Shown piece by piece: positions 8,046-16,526 of a stretch of 64,000 nt of DNA. The translations under genes were made by a program, and so were the position numbers. Each line of letters opens with the position of its first letter. Position 1 is the stretch's first letter. The stretch is from Rhizorhapis sp036570425. Lineage in GTDB: Bacteria > Pseudomonadota > Alphaproteobacteria > Sphingomonadales > Sphingomonadaceae. Where the stretch lies: positions 62,001 through 126,000 of the forward strand of contig DATCYF010000021.1 in assembly GCA_036570425.1 (NCBI GenBank), given 5' to 3'. The notes beneath the pieces are model-generated. The model searched no databases, was not told the origin of the DNA, and worked only from the letters and a program-made list of their open reading frames with translations.

Positions 8046-9437
8046 TCACTCCGCAGGCATTGGCAGCGCTTCCGCTTGTGGTTCCCGTGCCAAAGCATCA
8101 ACACTTTCCACTTGTTCAATCTCGCGCGATCCCACCTCAATATTCATGTCGCGAAACTTGCGCCCAGTCACCAGCACGCGTCCTTCGAAGCTGGATACGA
8201 AACTATTATAATGGTTGACCGCACTGTTGAGGCCACTGCCTAATTTCTTGAGATGCCCTGCCGCGACAGCCAGTCGTTCATGCAGCTCTTTGCCTAATAT
8301 GCCAATGGCCTGCGCCTCTTCCGCCAGCTTCTCCTGACGCCAGACGCTGGCGACAGTCCGGCATATGGCGACGAGATTGGTTGGCGTCGCCAGCAACACG
8401 CGGCGTTCGAACGCCCATTCCCAAAGCGCCTCATCCTGCTCCAGCGCGGCTGAGAGGAAATGTTCGCCAGGAATATACATGACGACATAATCCGCCGCCT
8501 TCCCGAAACGCGCCCAATAATCTTTCGCGCCCAGTTGCTGCGCATGGGTCCTGATCGACGCCGCATGCGCCTTCAGATGAGCCGTGCGCAATCCGTCGTC
8601 GACCTCTTGCGAAGCATCAAGATAGGCATTCAGCGAACATTTGGCGTCAATCACGAGTTCGCGCCCCCCCGGCAGGCTGACAATCACATCAGGGCGCAGC
8701 CTCCCATCGTCGGTATCCACCGAAACCTCGGAACGGAAATCGGCGTGAGGGCTAAGGCCCGCCTGCTCAAGCACGTTACGCAGTGACTGTTCGCCCCAAC
8801 GCCCACGCGCCTTTGGACTGGAACGCAGTGCATTTACAAGCCGCGCAGCCTCATCCTTCACCTGCACCTGACCGACGCGAACCTGCTCCACCGCCTCACG
8901 CAGGCCCGCATAGCTATCCACGCGATCCTTTTCGACGCGTTGCAGGCCTTCCTGATATTGCTTTAATGTGGATTCAACGGGCTGGAGCAACGCCTTCAAC
9001 TGCGCCTCGCTCTTTTCACCTGCCTGATGAAAGCGCTCATCCGCGCGTTTCAGGAATTGCCCCTGCGCGTCGACCAATATCTTCTGGGCCAATTCGCTGA
9101 ACTGCGCCGAAAGCTGTTCCTTGGCTCCCTGTAGATTCTGGAGCTGTTCGCCAAAGGAACGCTCCCGCTCGCTGCTCTGCGATTGCAGTGCCGCCAATTC
9201 ACGCCGCGCAGCTTCCCGTTCCATGATCGCCGCGTCGAACCGCGTCTGCAATTCAGTCGCCTGCCTGGCCCGCTCCTCTGCTCCCGCAAGATCCCGGATC
9301 GCGGCATTGAATCGCTCGGCCAGCGAATCGCGTTCCTTGAGCGCGGCGGTGGCGGCCCGGCTACCGAACCTCCATCCAGCCGCCAATGCGCCAAAGGCAA
9401 CCACAAGAGCAAATATCCACGGGAGAATGTGAGTCAT
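8046..9437 (-). CDS. rmuC: DNA recombination protein RmuC
   Basis: RmuC-family protein, linked in E. coli to limiting recombination at inverted repeats. It has 463 residues: one N-terminal membrane helix (residues 4-22), a long coiled coil to about residue 180, then the conserved nuclease-like RmuC domain with RWGEQSLRNVLEQAGL, DARPDVIVSLPGG-type sequence, VIDAKCSLNAY and YVVMYIPGEHFLSAAL. The Asp and Lys in VIDAK match the predicted PD-(D/E)XK core. The C-terminal tail is a short Ala/Glu-rich stretch. It stands alone and converges on rplI. Confidence 0.95.
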   Translation of the reverse strand: MTHILPWIFALVVAFGALAAGWRFGSRAATAALKERDSLAERFNAAIRDLAGAEERARQATELQTRFDAAIMEREAARRELAALQSQSSERERSFGEQLQNLQGAKEQLSAQFSELAQKILVDAQGQFLKRADERFHQAGEKSEAQLKALLQPVESTLKQYQEGLQRVEKDRVDSYAGLREAVEQVRVGQVQVKDEAARLVNALRSSPKARGRWGEQSLRNVLEQAGLSPHADFRSEVSVDTDDGRLRPDVIVSLPGGRELVIDAKCSLNAYLDASQEVDDGLRTAHLKAHAASIRTHAQQLGAKDYWARFGKAADYVVMYIPGEHFLSAALEQDEALWEWAFERRVLLATPTNLVAICRTVASVWRQEKLAEEAQAIGILGKELHERLAVAAGHLKKLGSGLNSAVNHYNSFVSSFEGRVLVTGRKFRDMNIEVGSREIEQVESVDALAREPQAEALPMPAE

Positions 9438-9562
9438 AGCTGCCTTATCATGTAGAACGAAAAGTGAACCTAACGCTCTGCCGCAAACAACTCAAGTAGC
9501 CACCGAAGCGACGGAACATATTCGCCCCCCAATCCTTCGCTCCACATAGAGAGGAGAAAAAC

Positions 9563-9961
9563 ATGTCCATCCGGAAAATGATCGGCCGCCACCCTCAAGT
9601 GCAGGGATCAGTCAACGAAGCCCTTGCCCTTGCCGTGCGGCACATGATGTTCTGTTCCGATATCTGCACAAGCTGCGCCGACGCCTGCATAGCTGAGGAC
9701 AAGGTCGCTGACTTGCGCCAATGCATCAGGGTCTGCCTGGACTGCGCCGATGTCTGCGATATGGCGTTCAAGGTGGGAACGAGGCGGACCGGATCGAACG
9801 AAATGCTGCTCCGTTCGACGCTAGAATTGTGTATCCAGGCTTGTGAAATCTGCGCACAGGAATGTGGAAAGCATCAAAGCGCCCATGCCCATTGCGCCAA
9901 CTGCGCCGAGATGTGTCGCGAATGCGCGGAGGATTGCAGGAAAGCAGTGCAGAGCCTGTAA
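9563..9961 (+). CDS. Cysteine-rich four-helix copper-storage-like protein (DUF326/Csp family)
   Basis: A 132-residue protein with 17 cysteines in CxxC, CxxxC and similar spacing along predicted helices (FCSDICTSCADAC, RVCLDCADVC, LCIQACEICAQEC, HCANCAEMCRECAEDC). This is the pattern of four-helix-bundle proteins that store Cu(I) inside the bundle. There is no Tat or Sec signal peptide, so it fits the cytosolic Csp3 type rather than the exported Csp1 type. GAGAGGAG precedes the ATG. It is monocistronic, with def converging from the other side. Confidence 0.85.
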   Translation: MSIRKMIGRHPQVQGSVNEALALAVRHMMFCSDICTSCADACIAEDKVADLRQCIRVCLDCADVCDMAFKVGTRRTGSNEMLLRSTLELCIQACEICAQECGKHQSAHAHCANCAEMCRECAEDCRKAVQSL

Positions 9962-9998
9962 GGGCGTATCTTCCTGCGACAGGCGCCAAGCAGCAACT

Positions 9999-10535
9999 CT
10001 ATGCCGCCTTGGGGTTGTCCTTGCGGGCCTTGGTAAGCTTTTTGAGCAGCATGTCCCGTTTCAATCGGGAGAGGTGATCAATGAAGAGAATTCCCTCCAG
10101 ATGGTCCATCTCATGCTGCAGACAAGTCGCGAGAAGGCCGTCGAGTTGCTCTTCATGGATGACGCCTTTACGGTCCATCCAGCTTGCACGGATGACGGCG
10201 GGCCGTTCCACATCGGCATATTGCTCGGGAACCGAGAGGCAGCCTTCCTGATAAACCGAATGTTGCTCTGAACCCTCCAATATCTGAGGGTTAATGAACA
10301 CCATCGGGTTGCGAACCGCCTCACCCGTTTCCGTGTCGGGCTCCTGCAAGTCGATCACCAGCAGCCGCTTGGGCACGCCCACCTGAATGGCGGCAAGGCC
10401 AATTCCGGGAGCGTCATACATCGTCTCAAACATGTCATCGATCAACTGCTGCAAATCATCGTCGATGGTCTCTACGGGAGTAGAGATCGTTCGCAGCCGC
10501 GGATCGGGCGTTTCAAGGATAGGAAGAAGAGCCAT
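9999..10535 (-). CDS. def: Peptide deformylase
   Basis: Removes the formyl group from the N-terminal Met of nascent proteins. It is 178 residues from MALLPILETPDPRLR. Motif 1 is GIGLAAIQVG (45-54), motif 2 EGCLSVP with metal ligand Cys99, and motif 3 HEMDHLEG with ligands His141 and His145 and catalytic Glu142. An in-frame ATG seven codons earlier is less likely than this family-consistent start. It follows recR by 63 bases on the same strand, and fmt, which makes the formylated initiator that Def acts on, lies divergently just beyond. Confidence 0.97.
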   Translation of the reverse strand: MALLPILETPDPRLRTISTPVETIDDDLQQLIDDMFETMYDAPGIGLAAIQVGVPKRLLVIDLQEPDTETGEAVRNPMVFINPQILEGSEQHSVYQEGCLSVPEQYADVERPAVIRASWMDRKGVIHEEQLDGLLATCLQHEMDHLEGILFIDHLSRLKRDMLLKKLTKARKDNPKAA

Positions 10536-10598
10536 GGCAACAAAATATGGGATCAATGCGCGAATATCAAGCGCCGGCGATTAAATGCTGCCGGGATT

Positions 10599-11195
10599 TC
10601 ATCCGATCGGCCTTCTGGCCCGGAGCGCCTGTGCCAATGTGCCCTCGTCGAGATAATCGAGTTCGCCGCCGACCGGCAGACCATGAGCGAGCTGCGTCAG
10701 GCGAACAGGATATTGATCGATCCGTTCAGCAATGTAATGGGCTGTCGTCTGCCCCTCCAACGTCGCGTTCATGGCCAGGACCACCTCGTCAATGCCGCCA
10801 GCCGCAACCCGGCTGATCAACGCGTCGATGGAAAGATCCTCCGGTCTTATTCCTTCAAGCGCCGCCAATCGTCCGCCCAGGACGTGGAAGCGCCCCGGAA
10901 ACAGACGAGACTTTTCGAGCGCCCACAGGTCAGCCACGTCCTCCACCACGCATAGCGCCCGATCATCGCGGCGGGGATCCGAACAGATCGAACATGGGTT
11001 TGTTGTATCGACATTGCCGCAGACGGAGCAGGTTTCCAACGCCTCATTGACTGCCTCCAGCGCGCGCAGCAGCGGTCCCATCGCTGTTTCGCGCCTCTTC
11101 AAAAGGTAGAGCACCGCCCGGCGCGCGGAACGCGGGCCAAGACCGGGCAGCTTCGAAAGCGCTTGGGTGAGGGACTCAATCTCTGGTGATGCCAT
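10599..11195 (-). CDS. recR: Recombination mediator protein RecR
   Basis: RecR helps load RecA at gaps as part of RecFOR. It has 198 residues starting MASPEIESLTQALSKLPGLGPRSARR (helix-hairpin-helix), a zinc finger with Cys56, Cys59, Cys68 and Cys71 (CSVCGN..NPCSIC), a Toprim domain (ALCVVEDVADLWALE and onward) and a C-terminal Walker-B-like segment. The start at 11195 matches family length; an upstream in-frame Met would add eight residues. It is probably cotranscribed with def. Confidence 0.97.
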   Translation of the reverse strand: MASPEIESLTQALSKLPGLGPRSARRAVLYLLKRRETAMGPLLRALEAVNEALETCSVCGNVDTTNPCSICSDPRRDDRALCVVEDVADLWALEKSRLFPGRFHVLGGRLAALEGIRPEDLSIDALISRVAAGGIDEVVLAMNATLEGQTTAHYIAERIDQYPVRLTQLAHGLPVGGELDYLDEGTLAQALRARRPIG

Positions 11196-11248
11196 GGCGA
11201 AGCAGATAAGGGGTTGCACTCGCCCCTGCCAAGCGTTTCAGAGGAATT

Positions 11249-12166
11249 ATGCGCATAATCTATATGGGAACGCCCGACTTCGCGGTGCCAACGCTCGAAA
11301 TGCTGGTGAAGGCCGGGCATGAAGTGATCGCGGTTTATAGTCAGCCGCCCCGCCCGGCCGGGAGAGGCAAGGCGCTGCGCCCTACCCCCGTGCATGCGCG
11401 AGCGGAGGCGATGGGATTGGAGGTCCGCACCCCTGTCAGCCTGAAGGATGCGGACGTGCAGACTGCATTCGCCGCGCTGAAGGCCGACGTGGCCGTAGTC
11501 GCCGCTTATGGCTTGATCCTCCCCAAGGCCATTCTGGCTGCCCCTGGAAAGGGTTGTCTGAATGTCCATGCCTCCCTTCTTCCCCGCTGGCGCGGCGCGG
11601 CGCCGATTCAGCGCGCGATATGGGCAGGGGACAACGTAACGGGCGTTACCATCATGGACATGGAGGCAGGACTCGACACTGGCCCCATGCGCGCCAAGCA
11701 TGTGACGCCTATAGAGGACAAAACGGCGGGCGTTCTGACTGCGGAACTCGCGCGGGCAGGCGCGGGCCTGATGCTTGAAGTATTGGAGGACCTGGACGCG
11801 CAACCGCCCGTCCCCCAACCGGAGGAAGGTGTTACTTATGCAGCCAAGATCGACAAGGCCGAAGCGCGGATCGACTTCACGCACGACGCCAATTTCATTG
11901 AACGTCAGATCCGTGCCCTTAATCCCGTACCGGGAGCCTTCTTCGAATATCACGGCGAACGCTTCCGCGTGCACGCCGCCCACATCGAACATGCCAGCGG
12001 CACGCCCGGCGAATTGATCGACGACAGCCTGCTCATCGCATGTGGCAAAGGCGCGATCCGCCCCACACTCATCCAGCGGGCCGGCAAGGCGGCGATGACA
12101 GCGGGGGAGTTGCTCAGAGGCTATGACATGCCCGAGGGCACGGCGGTGGACGCATTTATTCCATGA
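11249..12166 (+). CDS. fmt: Methionyl-tRNA formyltransferase
   Basis: Formylates initiator Met-tRNA using 10-formyltetrahydrofolate. It has 305 residues with the N-terminal formyltransferase fold (MRIIYMGTPDFAVPTLEML), the catalytic region with NVHASLLPRWRGAAPIQRAI, the Asp of GLDTGPM, and the C-terminal OB-like tRNA-binding domain. AGAGGAA lies before the ATG. Its last four bases overlap truA (ATGA), giving a coupled fmt-truA-SDR operon divergent from recR-def. Confidence 0.97.
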   Translation: MRIIYMGTPDFAVPTLEMLVKAGHEVIAVYSQPPRPAGRGKALRPTPVHARAEAMGLEVRTPVSLKDADVQTAFAALKADVAVVAAYGLILPKAILAAPGKGCLNVHASLLPRWRGAAPIQRAIWAGDNVTGVTIMDMEAGLDTGPMRAKHVTPIEDKTAGVLTAELARAGAGLMLEVLEDLDAQPPVPQPEEGVTYAAKIDKAEARIDFTHDANFIERQIRALNPVPGAFFEYHGERFRVHAAHIEHASGTPGELIDDSLLIACGKGAIRPTLIQRAGKAAMTAGELLRGYDMPEGTAVDAFIP

Positions 12167-12918
12167 CGCGCTTCGCTCTTACCGTCGAATTCGATGGTCG
12201 GCCTTTCATGGGCTGGCAAAGGCAATCGCATGGACCAAGCGTTCAGCAGACCATTGAAGACGCCGCCCATGCCATAACGGGCGAGCGCACGGGGGTTCAT
12301 GCGGCGGGGCGCACGGACTCGGGCGTTCATGGTATCGCGATGCGGGCGCATCTGGACATTGAGAAAGACATTACGCCCTTCCGGCTGATGGAAGCACTTA
12401 ACGCAAAAATGCGTCCCCTGCCCGTGGCTGTGATAGACTGCAAGAGCGTAGCTGGAGACTGGCACGCCCGCTTTTCCTGCATTCGCCGGTCCTATGTCTA
12501 TCGAATCGTGAACCGCCGCGCACCATTGGCGCTCGAAGCAGGCCGTGCCTGGCGCGTAGGACAGGAGCTGGACGTCCACGCCATGCATGCGGCCGCACAG
12601 ATCCTCGTCGGCCGACATGATTTCACGACATTTCGTTCCGTCCACTGTCAGTCAGACAGTCCGCTGAAAACGCTTGACCGGTTGGACGTCGAGCAGTCGG
12701 GCGAACATATCCTCATCCACGCCGCTGCCCGGTCCTTCCTGCATCATCAGGTACGTTCCATGGTCGGGTGCCTCGCCCTGGTCGGCATAGGAAAATGGAA
12801 CGCCGACGACCTGCAATCTGCTTTGGAAGCCAGGGACCGGAAAGCGCTGGGGCTTAATGCACCACCCGATGGGCTTTACTTCGTGCGGGCCGATTATCCC
12901 CAAGTTGACGGAGAATGA
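12163..12918 (+). CDS. truA: tRNA pseudouridine(38-40) synthase TruA
   Basis: Isomerises uridines 38-40 in the tRNA anticodon stem. It has 251 residues, starting MTRFALTVEFDGRPFMGWQRQ. The catalytic Asp52 sits in AAGRTDSGVHG. Later conserved blocks are FSCIRRSYVYRIVNR and SFLHHQVRSMVGCL, followed by the C-terminal GLYFVRADYP. It overlaps fmt by four bases and is followed directly by a short-chain dehydrogenase. Confidence 0.97.
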   Translation: MTRFALTVEFDGRPFMGWQRQSHGPSVQQTIEDAAHAITGERTGVHAAGRTDSGVHGIAMRAHLDIEKDITPFRLMEALNAKMRPLPVAVIDCKSVAGDWHARFSCIRRSYVYRIVNRRAPLALEAGRAWRVGQELDVHAMHAAAQILVGRHDFTTFRSVHCQSDSPLKTLDRLDVEQSGEHILIHAAARSFLHHQVRSMVGCLALVGIGKWNADDLQSALEARDRKALGLNAPPDGLYFVRADYPQVDGE

Positions 12919-12920
12919 TT

Positions 12921-13691
12921 ATGCCTGATGATTTTACCGGCAAGTCGGCGCTGATCACTGGCGCCGCATCGGGCATCGGCCTGGCTAGCGCGATGCATCT
13001 GGCATCGCGGGGGATTGCGCGCCTGATCCTGGTCGACCTGGACGGAACGGATCTAGCAGCCGCCAGAGCTGCACTCGATGGCCCGACGATAATCACCCTG
13101 ACCGGCGACGCGTCGGATGAGAAATTGTGGGCAAAGGCGGCGCCTTTCCTTGAGGGACTCGATTTCGCGCTCGCCAACGCTGGAGTTGCAGGCAATGGCG
13201 ACATCCCCACCCATGATTTTGCCGAATGGCGACGGATCATGGCGGTGAACCTTGACGGGGTTTTTCTGACCTTGCGAGCGGCAATGAGCGCCATGCAAAC
13301 TCATAAGAGGGGTGGCAGCATTGTTATCACGTCATCTGCTTCCGGCCTGAAGGCTGAACCCGGAATTGCGGCTTATGGTGCGTCTAAAGCGGCCGTCTTG
13401 CACCTTGCGCGAATCGCCGCGAAAGAAGCCGCCGCTTACAAGGTACGTGTAAACGCCATTGCTCCGGCAGGCGTAGAGACGCCGATCTGGCGCGGCGTTC
13501 CATATTTCGAGGAGTTATTGGAAAGCATGGGCAGCGAGGAAGCCGCCTTTGCGGCTCTTGCGGCCAACTCCCCACTCGGACGCTTCGCACGAGCAGACGA
13601 AATTGCGGCGCAAATAGGATTTCTGTTATCGGATGCCGCCGCGACGATCACCGGCGCAACGCTCACCAGCGACGGCGGCTATAGCCTGTGA
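12921..13691 (+). CDS. Short-chain dehydrogenase/reductase (SDR)
   Basis: NAD(P)-dependent oxidoreductase of the classical SDR type, 256 residues. It shows the cofactor motif TGAASGIG (13-20), an acidic residue after beta-2 (LVDLDG) favouring NAD, NAG in ALANAGVAG, and the active-site Ser and YGASK. The C-terminal GATLTSDGGYSL is typical. The substrate is unknown. GGAG at 12909-12912 is well placed for the ATG at 12921; the ATG at 12915, which overlaps truA, would be only two bases from it. It is last in the fmt-truA operon and converges on tmRNA. Confidence 0.88.
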   Translation: MPDDFTGKSALITGAASGIGLASAMHLASRGIARLILVDLDGTDLAAARAALDGPTIITLTGDASDEKLWAKAAPFLEGLDFALANAGVAGNGDIPTHDFAEWRRIMAVNLDGVFLTLRAAMSAMQTHKRGGSIVITSSASGLKAEPGIAAYGASKAAVLHLARIAAKEAAAYKVRVNAIAPAGVETPIWRGVPYFEELLESMGSEEAAFAALAANSPLGRFARADEIAAQIGFLLSDAAATITGATLTSDGGYSL

Positions 13692-13723
13692 ACACATCAG
13701 CCAGTCGAAAGCCCAGAACTTCA

Positions 13724-14085
13724 AAAAGGGAGTGGGGAGCTTCTGTTGCCCGGTGCTCCCCAAACCGCTGGAATCCGCTTCTGTTGCCCGGTGGGTCCAA
13801 CCGCGTTCTATTTGGGTAATCTCAGGGCGTTAGCCCCTCAATTACGCAGCAAGAGCAAGAGCCTCGTTATCGTTGGCACTTGTAGGTTTTGAACAGTTTT
13901 ACGGCTTACTCGGGCCGGGCGAAAATATCGTCTTTCAACACACGTCGATCCTGGTTCGGCCCCGTCAGGACGGGCTTCGCTATGGAAGAAGCCCTTTCTG
14001 GTGGAGCCGCCGGGTACTGCCCCCGGGTCCGCTGCGCCTATTTCACGGCATCATTTATCGCCATAGCCGGACGAGTCCGGCAATC
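13724..14085 (-). ncRNA. ssrA: Circularly permuted two-piece transfer-messenger RNA
   Basis: Rescues stalled ribosomes by trans-translation. On the minus strand the acceptor piece comes first and ends GGCTCCACCA, with CCA at 13999-14001. An intervening segment of 35 nt (13964-13998) follows, then the coding piece from GGGGCCG (5' end 13963) with the hallmark GGATCGACG. GGGGCCG pairs with CGGCTCC over 7 bp including a G3-U pair, the alanyl-tRNA synthetase identity element. The tag frame reads ANDNEALALAA then TAA. The acceptor piece holds a GCCGGA/TCCGGC hairpin near 14066-14081; a GGGGAGC/GCTCCCC stem and T run near 13724-13761 mark the 3' end. The outer ends are approximate. Confidence 0.95.
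13842..13877 (-). other. tmRNA proteolysis-tag reading frame
   Basis: The frame GCC AAC GAT AAC GAG through GCG TAA encodes ANDNEALALAA. The C-terminal LAA is the known degradation signal read by ClpXP/ClpAP, and the AND start resembles the AANDN of the E. coli tag. It lies within the coding piece of the split tmRNA. Confidence 0.93.
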
Positions 14086-14153
14086 TCCATATAGGGAATG
14101 TTTGCTGAATGAAAAGTGGCCAGTGCAACAAAGCTGCCCCGGACACTCGCTAA

Positions 14154-14432
14154 TTATTGGCCAGTTCTTTCCGCAGCTCTGTCAGCGGCGTCTTCAGCAT
14201 TTTCCCTCGTCATTTCGGCCTTGTTCTCCAACTTGTCTGCCGTGTTCTCCATGGCAGAGGCAGCAGCATCGTTGTTCGTAACGTCAGCCTGTTCTTCCAT
14301 CATGCCGGCTTGGTTTTCCAAAACATCAGCCTGATTTTCGCCTACGTTCTCAATCGCATTTTCCTGCTGCGAATCGCAAGCTGCAAGAACAAGAACGCTC
14401 GCAAGAGCGAGACCCCTGATCGTGACTTTCAC
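14154..14432 (-). CDS. Small Ala/Glu/Asn-rich lipoprotein
   Basis: A 92-residue predicted lipoprotein with a short signal peptide ending LVLAAC (lipobox) and a mature part rich in Glu, Asn, Ala and Met that reads as amphipathic repeats (ENQADVLENQAGMMEEQADV, ENTADKLENKAEMTRENAED), probably a helical coiled coil. AGGAGGA is 6 nt before a GTG at 14432, which I take as the start; the open frame runs 15 codons further without a better site. No named family recognised. mscL lies upstream on the same strand. Confidence 0.7.
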   Translation of the reverse strand: MKVTIRGLALASVLVLAACDSQQENAIENVGENQADVLENQAGMMEEQADVTNNDAAASAMENTADKLENKAEMTRENAEDAADRAAERTGQ

Positions 14433-14582
14433 GTGAAATCCTCCTGTTACCGCCAATCTGAACATGGCTAGGCGCACTAACTGGCTTGAGACGCCCTTTG
14501 TTCCATAAAAATGCTTTCGACTGTCACATTTCTATCACGGAGCTTTCCCGATCGACGGAAATGCTGGCGAAATCGCATTAGT

Positions 14583-15005
14583 TTATTTCTTCAGCAAATC
14601 GCGAATTTCGCGGAGCAGCGCGATATCTTCGGGTTCCGGCGCTGGCGCTTGTTCCTCGGTTTTGAACATTTTGCCAGCCTGACGCACGATCAGAAAAATG
14701 ATGAAGGCAAGAATCAGGAAGTTGATCACCACCGTCAGGAATTCGCCCCACCCAAACATGGCGACACCAGCGGCTTTCAAAGCCGCATAGTTAGTCGGGG
14801 AGCCTTTGAAGCCGGGAGGAATGTCACCTAACACAATGAAATAACCGGAAAAATCCACGCCTCCAAAAATATACCCGACCACGGGCATGATGATGTCATC
14901 AGTCAGCGATTTCGTAATGGTGGCAAAAGCGCTTCCGATGATGACAGCAACAGCCAGGTCCAGGACGTTGCCCCGGGCTATGAACTTACGGAACTCGGCC
15001 AGCAT
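14583..15005 (-). CDS. mscL: Large-conductance mechanosensitive channel MscL
   Basis: Pentameric inner-membrane channel that releases solutes during hypo-osmotic shock. It has 140 residues, starting MLAEFRKFIARGNVLDLAVAVIIGSAF (N-terminal amphipathic helix and TM1 with the gate), then a periplasmic loop containing GGVDFSGYFIVLGD, TM2 (VINFLILAFIIFLIV) and a cytoplasmic helix ending LLREIRDLLKK. GGGAGACAA precedes the ATG. It stands between a small lipoprotein gene and the divergent lemA operon. Confidence 0.97.
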   Translation of the reverse strand: MLAEFRKFIARGNVLDLAVAVIIGSAFATITKSLTDDIIMPVVGYIFGGVDFSGYFIVLGDIPPGFKGSPTNYAALKAAGVAMFGWGEFLTVVINFLILAFIIFLIVRQAGKMFKTEEQAPAPEPEDIALLREIRDLLKK

Positions 15006-15133
15006 TGTTTGTCTCCCTTTTCATTCGCAGGGTGTTATATGAAAATATGACAGCTTGATTGTTGCGGTCCGGCAATCAGTCTCTTATTTTGCAGGCATTG
15101 GACGCTACTGCAACATTCCAGCCGGAGAAAGAA

Positions 15134-15733
15134 ATGACCAACAGCCGTCTTTCCTATGCATTGCTTGCCCCAGTCGCGGTGGTTTCCCTTTCCGGCTGCG
15201 GCATCAACAGCGTGCCCGCCGCACAGGAGACTGTAAAGGCCAAGTGGGCCGACGTGCAGAACCAATATCAAAGGCGGGCGGATCTTGTGCCCAATCTGGT
15301 GGCAGTGGTTAAGGGCTATGCCAGACAGGAACAGGATACGCTGACGCAGGTGACGGAAGCGCGCGCCAAGGCGACATCCGTCCAGGTCAGCGCCGACGAT
15401 TTGCAAAACCCCGAAAAAATGGCCGCATTCCAGGCTGCGCAAAATGAACTGGGACAATCACTCGGCCGCCTCCTGGTGTCCGTCGAGGCTTACCCCCAAC
15501 TCAAATCCAACGAGAATTTCCTGACGCTGCAAAGCCAGCTTGAAGGAACAGAAAATCGCATAGCGGTCGCTCGGCGCGACTATAATGAGGCAGTGCGCGA
15601 TTATAACACCCGTATCCGTACCTTTCCGGAAATGGTTGGTGCAAAGCTGGTTCATGGCGCGCAGCCGATGACGCCGTTCGAAGCGACGACCCCCGGCGCG
15701 CAAGAGGCCCCCAAAGTCGATTTTGGCGGCTGA
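15134..15733 (+). CDS. LemA family protein
   Basis: Membrane-attached helical protein of 199 residues. It starts at the ATG at 15134 (GGAGAAAGAA in front), has a signal-like segment with a possible lipobox (SLSGCG, Cys22), then the LemA core KAKWADVQNQYQRRADLVPNLV and the NENFLTLQSQLEGTENRIAVARRDYN block. LemA genes are very often next to TPM-domain (YgcG-like) genes, as here. Their joint role is not established. It is the first gene of a three-gene operon. Confidence 0.93.
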   Translation: MTNSRLSYALLAPVAVVSLSGCGINSVPAAQETVKAKWADVQNQYQRRADLVPNLVAVVKGYARQEQDTLTQVTEARAKATSVQVSADDLQNPEKMAAFQAAQNELGQSLGRLLVSVEAYPQLKSNENFLTLQSQLEGTENRIAVARRDYNEAVRDYNTRIRTFPEMVGAKLVHGAQPMTPFEATTPGAQEAPKVDFGG

Positions 15734-15740
15734 ACGGCCA

Positions 15741-16526
15741 ATGATGCTCCAGCGCTTTTTTCTGACGTTCGCGTTACTCGTCGCCTCAGTGGCGGCGCAG
15801 GCGCAAACATTCCCTCCTCTCACCGGCCGAGTGGTCGATACGGCCAATATTCTCGATCCGACGCAAGAACAGGCGCTGACGGCCAAGCTCGAGGCTATTG
15901 AGGACCAAAGCGGACGTCAGGTCGTCGTTGCCACTCTGGCCGATCTTCAGGGTTATGATATCGCTGACTATGGCTATCGGCTTGGCCGTACATGGGGCAT
16001 CGGACAAAAGGGCGAAGATAATGGAGCGCTGCTGATCGTCGCGCCCGGTGAACGCAAGGTAAGGATCGAGGTGGGATATGGCCTTGAAGGCATCCTCACC
16101 GACGCGATGTCCAGCATCATTATCCAGCGCGCGATCATTCCGCATTTCAAACAGGATGATTATCCCGGCGGCATAGCGGCTGGCGTGAATGAGATTGGCA
16201 AGCTGCTCGCTCTCCCTCCCGACGAAGCACGCGCGAGGGCGCTGGAAGCAGAACAGCAAGCAGAGAAGCGGCACTCTTCGGGTAATGGATTCATGCTCTT
16301 CTTCTGGCTGGCCATCCTCCTGTTTTTCGTTGCTCCGATCATGTTGGGTGGTGTGTTCGGCGGTCGGCGTTATGGACGTGGGCGTGGGCGCGGGCCGGTG
16401 GTTATCTGGGGGCCAGGCATTGGCGGCGGCTGGGGCGGTGGACGCAGCGGCGGGGGCTGGGGTGGCGGTGGATTTTCCGGCGGAGGCGGCGGCTTCGGCG
16501 GCGGCGGCGCATCGGGAGGTTGGTGA
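15741..16526 (+). CDS. TPM-domain (YgcG-like) membrane protein with Gly-rich tail
   Basis: A 261-residue protein: signal peptide (about 1-22, ending AAQAQ), TPM domain from VVDTANILDPTQEQALTAKLE through ALLIVAPGERKVRIEVGYGLEG and IIQRAIIPHFKQ, then one membrane helix (FMLFFWLAILLFFVAPIML) and a C-terminal tail made almost wholly of Gly, Trp, Ser and Phe repeats. This is the usual layout of the family, which is linked to membrane protein maintenance or photosystem repair in other organisms. The ATG at 15741 is 8 bases after the lemA stop. The stop overlaps the next start. Confidence 0.9.
   Translation: MMLQRFFLTFALLVASVAAQAQTFPPLTGRVVDTANILDPTQEQALTAKLEAIEDQSGRQVVVATLADLQGYDIADYGYRLGRTWGIGQKGEDNGALLIVAPGERKVRIEVGYGLEGILTDAMSSIIIQRAIIPHFKQDDYPGGIAAGVNEIGKLLALPPDEARARALEAEQQAEKRHSSGNGFMLFFWLAILLFFVAPIMLGGVFGGRRYGRGRGRGPVVIWGPGIGGGWGGGRSGGGWGGGGFSGGGGGFGGGGASGGW

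Noticed and set aside
7745..8218. 157-codon plus-strand frame between rplI and rmuC
   Set aside because: It runs into rmuC antisense and shows no motif; it starts within the operon terminator.
13873..14471. Plus-strand frames between the SDR gene and the lipoprotein gene
   Set aside because: They overlie the tmRNA and the lipoprotein gene and have no ribosome site or motif.
16380..16526. Gly-rich repeat as a possible mobile or regulatory repeat
   Set aside because: It is coding sequence for the Gly-rich tail common to TPM-domain proteins.
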